Shown: positions 61,342 to 64,000 of the stretch, piece by piece
Position numbering within the stretch: position 1 is the first letter of the stretch
How the letters are laid out: the number at the start of each line of letters is the position of its first letter
Notes under the pieces: generated by a model
Database searches by the model: none
What the model saw: only the letters and a program-made list of their open reading frames with translations
Told to the model about the DNA's origin: nothing
Origin: Streptomyces antioxidans
GTDB taxonomy: Bacteria > Actinomycetota > Actinomycetes > Streptomycetales > Streptomycetaceae
Length of the DNA: 64,000 bases
Reading direction: 5' to 3'
Assembly (NCBI RefSeq): GCF_000968685.2
Contig: NZ_LAKD02000006.1
Location: 124,001-188,000, forward strand
Position numbers and translations under genes: made by a program

Positions 61342-62240
61342 CCGGCACGTCCCCCACCTCCGCCGTCTTCACCGCCGCCGTCACCCTGAAGCCCGCCCAG
61401 CCGGAACACTTCGACCTCGCCTTCACCGCCACCACCCAGCCCTGCCCCTGGCCCAAGGCGTACGGCGGCGATCTGGTGGCCCAGGCCGCGGCGGCGGCCA
61501 TGCGGTCGGTGACCGACGGCAAGTCCCTCCACTCGATGCACAGCTACTTCCTGCGCCCCGCCGACATCGGCGCCGAGGTGCGCTACGAGGTGGAGGCGGT
61601 GCGCGACGGCCGTGGCTACAGCACCCGGCAGGTGCGCGGCTACCAGAACGGCAAGCCGCTGTACGTCTGTCTGGCCGGATTCGCGGCGGGCGAGCCCGGT
61701 GCGGACTTCCACCCCGGCTCCGGCGGCGAGGTGCCAGGCCCGGAGGGCCTGCCCACCTCGGCCGAGTACCTCGCCGAGCGCGACGGCGGCTCCATGACCG
61801 AGGAGTCCAAGGCGTACTGGTCCGGCGGGCGCGGCTTCGACATGCGGCATGTGCCCGGCCCGGTCTATCTCACCGTCGAGGGGAAGCGCCTTCCGCACCA
61901 GGCGGTGTGGCTCAGGCCGTTCGACCCGCTGCGCACGGTCGACGGGCTGACCGACACCCAGCGGGACCTGGCCGCCCTGGCGTATGTGTGCGACTACACG
62001 ATCCTCGAACCCGTGCTGCGGGTGCTCGACCTGCCCTGGGCCAGGCCCGGACTGGTCACCGCGAGCCTCGACCACGCGATGTGGTTCCACCGCCCGGGGC
62101 CGGTGGACGGCTGGCTGCTCTACGTCCAGGAGGCCGTCGCCGCCGACGCCGGCCGGGGCCTGGGCACGGGGCGCTTCTTCACGCGCGATCACCGCCACCT
62201 GGCCACCGTGGTCCAGGAGGGCCTGATCCGCACCACCTGA
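61338..62240 (+). CDS. Acyl-CoA thioesterase, TesB-like double hotdog
   Basis: 300 residues in two hotdog halves. The first has WPKAYGGDLVAQAAAAAM and YFLRPADIGAEV; the second has LDHAMWFHRPGPVDGWLLY, which contains the catalytic aspartate of type II thioesterases. It hydrolyses acyl-CoA thioesters. It overlaps the cupin gene by 4 bp and precedes an aryl-CoA ligase, so it probably relieves trapped aryl-CoA or releases the ring-cleavage acid. Confidence 0.92.
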   Translation: MTGTSPTSAVFTAAVTLKPAQPEHFDLAFTATTQPCPWPKAYGGDLVAQAAAAAMRSVTDGKSLHSMHSYFLRPADIGAEVRYEVEAVRDGRGYSTRQVRGYQNGKPLYVCLAGFAAGEPGADFHPGSGGEVPGPEGLPTSAEYLAERDGGSMTEESKAYWSGGRGFDMRHVPGPVYLTVEGKRLPHQAVWLRPFDPLRTVDGLTDTQRDLAALAYVCDYTILEPVLRVLDLPWARPGLVTASLDHAMWFHRPGPVDGWLLYVQEAVAADAGRGLGTGRFFTRDHRHLATVVQEGLIRTT

Positions 62241-62280
62241 TCCGCCGCCCTCCCCGGCGGGCTCCCGGAAGGACCCTTCC

Positions 62281-63954
62281 GTGACTCTTCCGCTCCCCCT
62301 CTCGCCCTCGGCACACCTCGACACCTTCACCCGCGACCGGCTGCCCCCCGCACATCTGTGGCCGACCCTCGAGTTCACCACGCCGGAACTGCGCTACCCG
62401 GACCGGCTCAACGCGGCCACCGAGCTCATCGACACCCCCACCGCGCTGTTCGGCCCCGACCGCCCCGCCCTGCGCACCCCGTCCGGCGAGGTGTGGACGT
62501 ACGGCGAGCTGCGCGTCCGGGCCCATCAGGTGGCCCAGGTGCTCACCGAGGACCTGGGCCTGGTGCCGGGGCAGCGGGTCCTGCTGCGCTCGCCCAACAA
62601 CCCCTGGACGGTGGCGGCCTGGCTCGGCGTCCTCAAGGCCGGTGGTGTGGTGGTGACCACCATGGCCGCCCTGCGCCCCCGGGAGCTCGTCCCCGTCTCC
62701 GAGCGCACCCTGCCGTCGATCGCCCTGGTGGACCACCGGTTCGCCGCTGACGTGCGCACGGTCAGGGACACCGTACTGCCCGGGCTGACCGTGGTGGAGT
62801 ACGGCGGCGGCGGCCCGGAGGACCTGGTGGCCAGGGCCACGGCCAAGTCCGGTGCGTTCACCGGCGTGGACACCGCCGCCGACGATGTGGCGCTGCTCGG
62901 CCCCACCTCCGGATCCACCGGCGCGCCCAAGATCACCATGCACTTCCACCGGGACATCCTGTCCATCGACAACACCTTCGGCCGCCACACCCTGGGCCTG
63001 GTCCCCGACGACCTGGTGGCCTGCACCGCGCCCCTGGCCTTCACCTTCGGCCTCGGCATGCTGGTCGTCTTCCCGCTGCGGGCCGGAGCCTGCGCCCTGC
63101 TCACGGAGTCCGCCACTCCGCCGCGGCTCGCGGAGCTCGTACGGCGGCACGGCGTCACCGCCCTGGCCACCGCGCCCACCGCCTACCGGGCGATCCTGCG
63201 CGAGGGCGCCGAGCGGCGGCTGGCCGGGCTGCGCACCGGCGTGTCCGCGGGCGAGCACATACCCCGCGCCATCTGGGAGGAGCTGCGGGCCCGCATCGGC
63301 CTGAGGATCATCGACGGCATCGGCGCCACCGAGCTGCTGCACATCTTCATCTCCGCGGCCGGGGATGACATCCGGCCCGGCGCCACGGGCAAGGCGGTCC
63401 CCGGCTACCGCGCCGCCGTACTCGGCCCCGACGGCGCGGAACTCGGCCCCGGGGAGCCGGGCAGACTCGGGGTCATCGGCCCGGTCGGCTGCCGCTATCT
63501 GGGCGGCGAACGCCAGCGGGACTACGTCCTGGAGGGCTGGAACATCACCGGTGACATCTTCCACCGGGACGAGGACGGCTACTTCCACTACCACGCCCGC
63601 AGCGACAGCATGATCGTCTCCTCCGGGTACAACATCGGCGGCCCGGAGGTCGAGGCCGCCATCGACACCCACCCGGACGTCGTGGAATCCGCCGTGGTGG
63701 CCCGCCCCGACGCCGAGCGCGGCTCGATCGTGTGCGCCTTCGTGGTGCTGCGGGACGGTGTGCCCGGCGGCGCGGCCAAGGCGAAGGAGATCCAGGACCA
63801 CGTCAAGCGGGTCCTGGCGCCCTACAAATACCCGCGCGAGGTGCGGTTCCGGGACGCCCTGCCGCGCAACACCAGCGGCAAGCTCCAGCGCTTCGCGCTC
63901 CGCAGGATCGTCGAAGACGAGCAGGGCTCCGCCGAGGCCGTCGCTGAGAGCTGA
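62281..63954 (+). CDS. Aryl-CoA ligase (benzoate/2-aminobenzoate-CoA ligase type)
   Basis: 557 residues of an adenylate-forming enzyme. The P-loop TSGSTGAPK is canonical, followed by LAFTFGLGMLVVFPL, DGIGATELLHIFISA, the hinge SDSMIVSSGYNIGGPEVE, and the C-terminal lysine in NTSGKLQR. The DGIGATELLHIFIS core is typical of benzoate-CoA ligases, including 2-aminobenzoate-CoA ligase. With PaaX, RidA, cupin and thioesterase alongside, anthranilate or a related aromatic acid is the likely substrate. GTG 62281 follows GGAAGG. A tandem 7-bp repeat spans its stop codon. Confidence 0.9.
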   Translation: MTLPLPLSPSAHLDTFTRDRLPPAHLWPTLEFTTPELRYPDRLNAATELIDTPTALFGPDRPALRTPSGEVWTYGELRVRAHQVAQVLTEDLGLVPGQRVLLRSPNNPWTVAAWLGVLKAGGVVVTTMAALRPRELVPVSERTLPSIALVDHRFAADVRTVRDTVLPGLTVVEYGGGGPEDLVARATAKSGAFTGVDTAADDVALLGPTSGSTGAPKITMHFHRDILSIDNTFGRHTLGLVPDDLVACTAPLAFTFGLGMLVVFPLRAGACALLTESATPPRLAELVRRHGVTALATAPTAYRAILREGAERRLAGLRTGVSAGEHIPRAIWEELRARIGLRIIDGIGATELLHIFISAAGDDIRPGATGKAVPGYRAAVLGPDGAELGPGEPGRLGVIGPVGCRYLGGERQRDYVLEGWNITGDIFHRDEDGYFHYHARSDSMIVSSGYNIGGPEVEAAIDTHPDVVESAVVARPDAERGSIVCAFVVLRDGVPGGAAKAKEIQDHVKRVLAPYKYPREVRFRDALPRNTSGKLQRFALRRIVEDEQGSAEAVAES

Positions 63955-63964
63955 GAGCTGAGAG
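63944..63964 (+). repeat. Three copies of a 7-bp repeat spanning a stop codon
   Basis: CTGAGAG occurs three times in tandem at 63944-63964, across the TGA that ends the CoA-ligase gene. Because 7 is not a multiple of 3, loss or gain of a copy could change the C-terminus. Confidence 0.85.
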
Positions 63965-63986
63965 CTAATTGCTGAAAGGAACCCCC

Positions 63987-64000
63987 TTGAAGATCGCGAT
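63987..64000 (+). CDS. Start of a next gene, cut by window edge (possible FAD monooxygenase)
   Basis: TTG 63987 follows AAAGGA at 63975-63980 with good spacing, and the first codons read M-K-I-A. This is how many FAD-dependent monooxygenases begin. After an aminobenzoate-CoA-ligase-like gene a 2-aminobenzoyl-CoA monooxygenase would be expected. Only four codons are visible, so this is a prediction. Confidence 0.35.

Noticed and set aside
1..64000. Insertion sequences, integrases, tRNA genes or attachment sites at the scars
   Set aside because: I saw no transposase or integrase motifs, no tRNA-like cloverleaf, and no obvious direct repeats flanking the three scars.

Overview
The window is Streptomyces-type DNA (very high GC, GTG and TTG starts, ATGA/GTGA stop-start overlaps) and looks like an accessory chromosomal region. 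It holds one large biosynthetic cluster cut by the left edge, several catabolic or regulatory units, and at least three places where broken genes mark past deletions. No rRNA, tRNA, CRISPR array or transposase was found.

Positions 1-17004: a natural-product cluster. A rightward operon (1-11123) encodes the end of a PLP aminotransferase-fold enzyme, a BtpA/SgcQ TIM barrel, a SIS sugar-phosphate protein, a cupin, an acyl-adenylating ligase, an acyl carrier protein fused to an aldehyde dehydrogenase, a GNAT, an aldose epimerase, a second carrier protein, a luciferase-like oxidoreductase and two methyltransferases, one of them a clear MppJ-type phenylpyruvate C-methyltransferase. A convergent operon (17004-11231) encodes an isoleucyl-tRNA-synthetase-like protein with a degenerate editing site, a stand-alone NRPS adenylation domain and a second GNAT. 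This gene set closely matches what is known of the altemicidin/SB-203207/SB-203208 sulfonamide pathway: cupin plus ALDH make 2-sulfamoylacetate from cysteine, an IleRS-like enzyme adds isoleucine, and a GNAT adds beta-methylphenylalanine. I infer that family from gene content; I could not run a comparison.

Positions 17005-28237: response-regulator and hydrolase remnants, a secreted GH101 endo-alpha-N-acetylgalactosaminidase with an AraC regulator, a 69-residue secreted peptide, a 21-bp tandem repeat, then a cobalamin riboswitch controlling metE. After metE a divergent XRE regulator/SDR pair has lost both 5' ends at one junction. An old-yellow-enzyme/MarR divergent pair with palindromic operators and an Lrp regulator follow.

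Positions 28422-33780: a fused indolepyruvate:ferredoxin oxidoreductase, an acyl-CoA dehydrogenase and a lipoprotein. Positions 46440-33809 (leftward): one 13-gene operon for uptake and breakdown of an unidentified sugar, polyol or sugar acid. It runs from an ABC importer through a lactonase-like protein, KDPG-type aldolase, three dehydrogenases, FGGY kinase, a shikimate-dehydrogenase-like protein, cupin phosphoglucose isomerase and a hydroxyacid dehydrogenase to an RpiR regulator. A pair of inverted GAAATTTC boxes lies upstream.

Positions 46835-54497: a HATPase_c protein, an IclR regulator, SDR debris, aldo/keto reductase, HbpS/GlcG protein, MFS exporter with divergent MarR, and a LysR regulator divergent from an aldo/keto reductase and SRPBCC protein. 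Positions 54993-59384: an unusual three-gene operon of flavin L-amino-acid oxidase, TPP-dependent 2-oxo-acid decarboxylase and an AidA/PixA-family protein. Positions 59400-64000: PaaX, RidA, cupin, thioesterase and an aryl-CoA ligase, probably the start of an anthranilate-type aromatic degradation locus that continues past the right edge.
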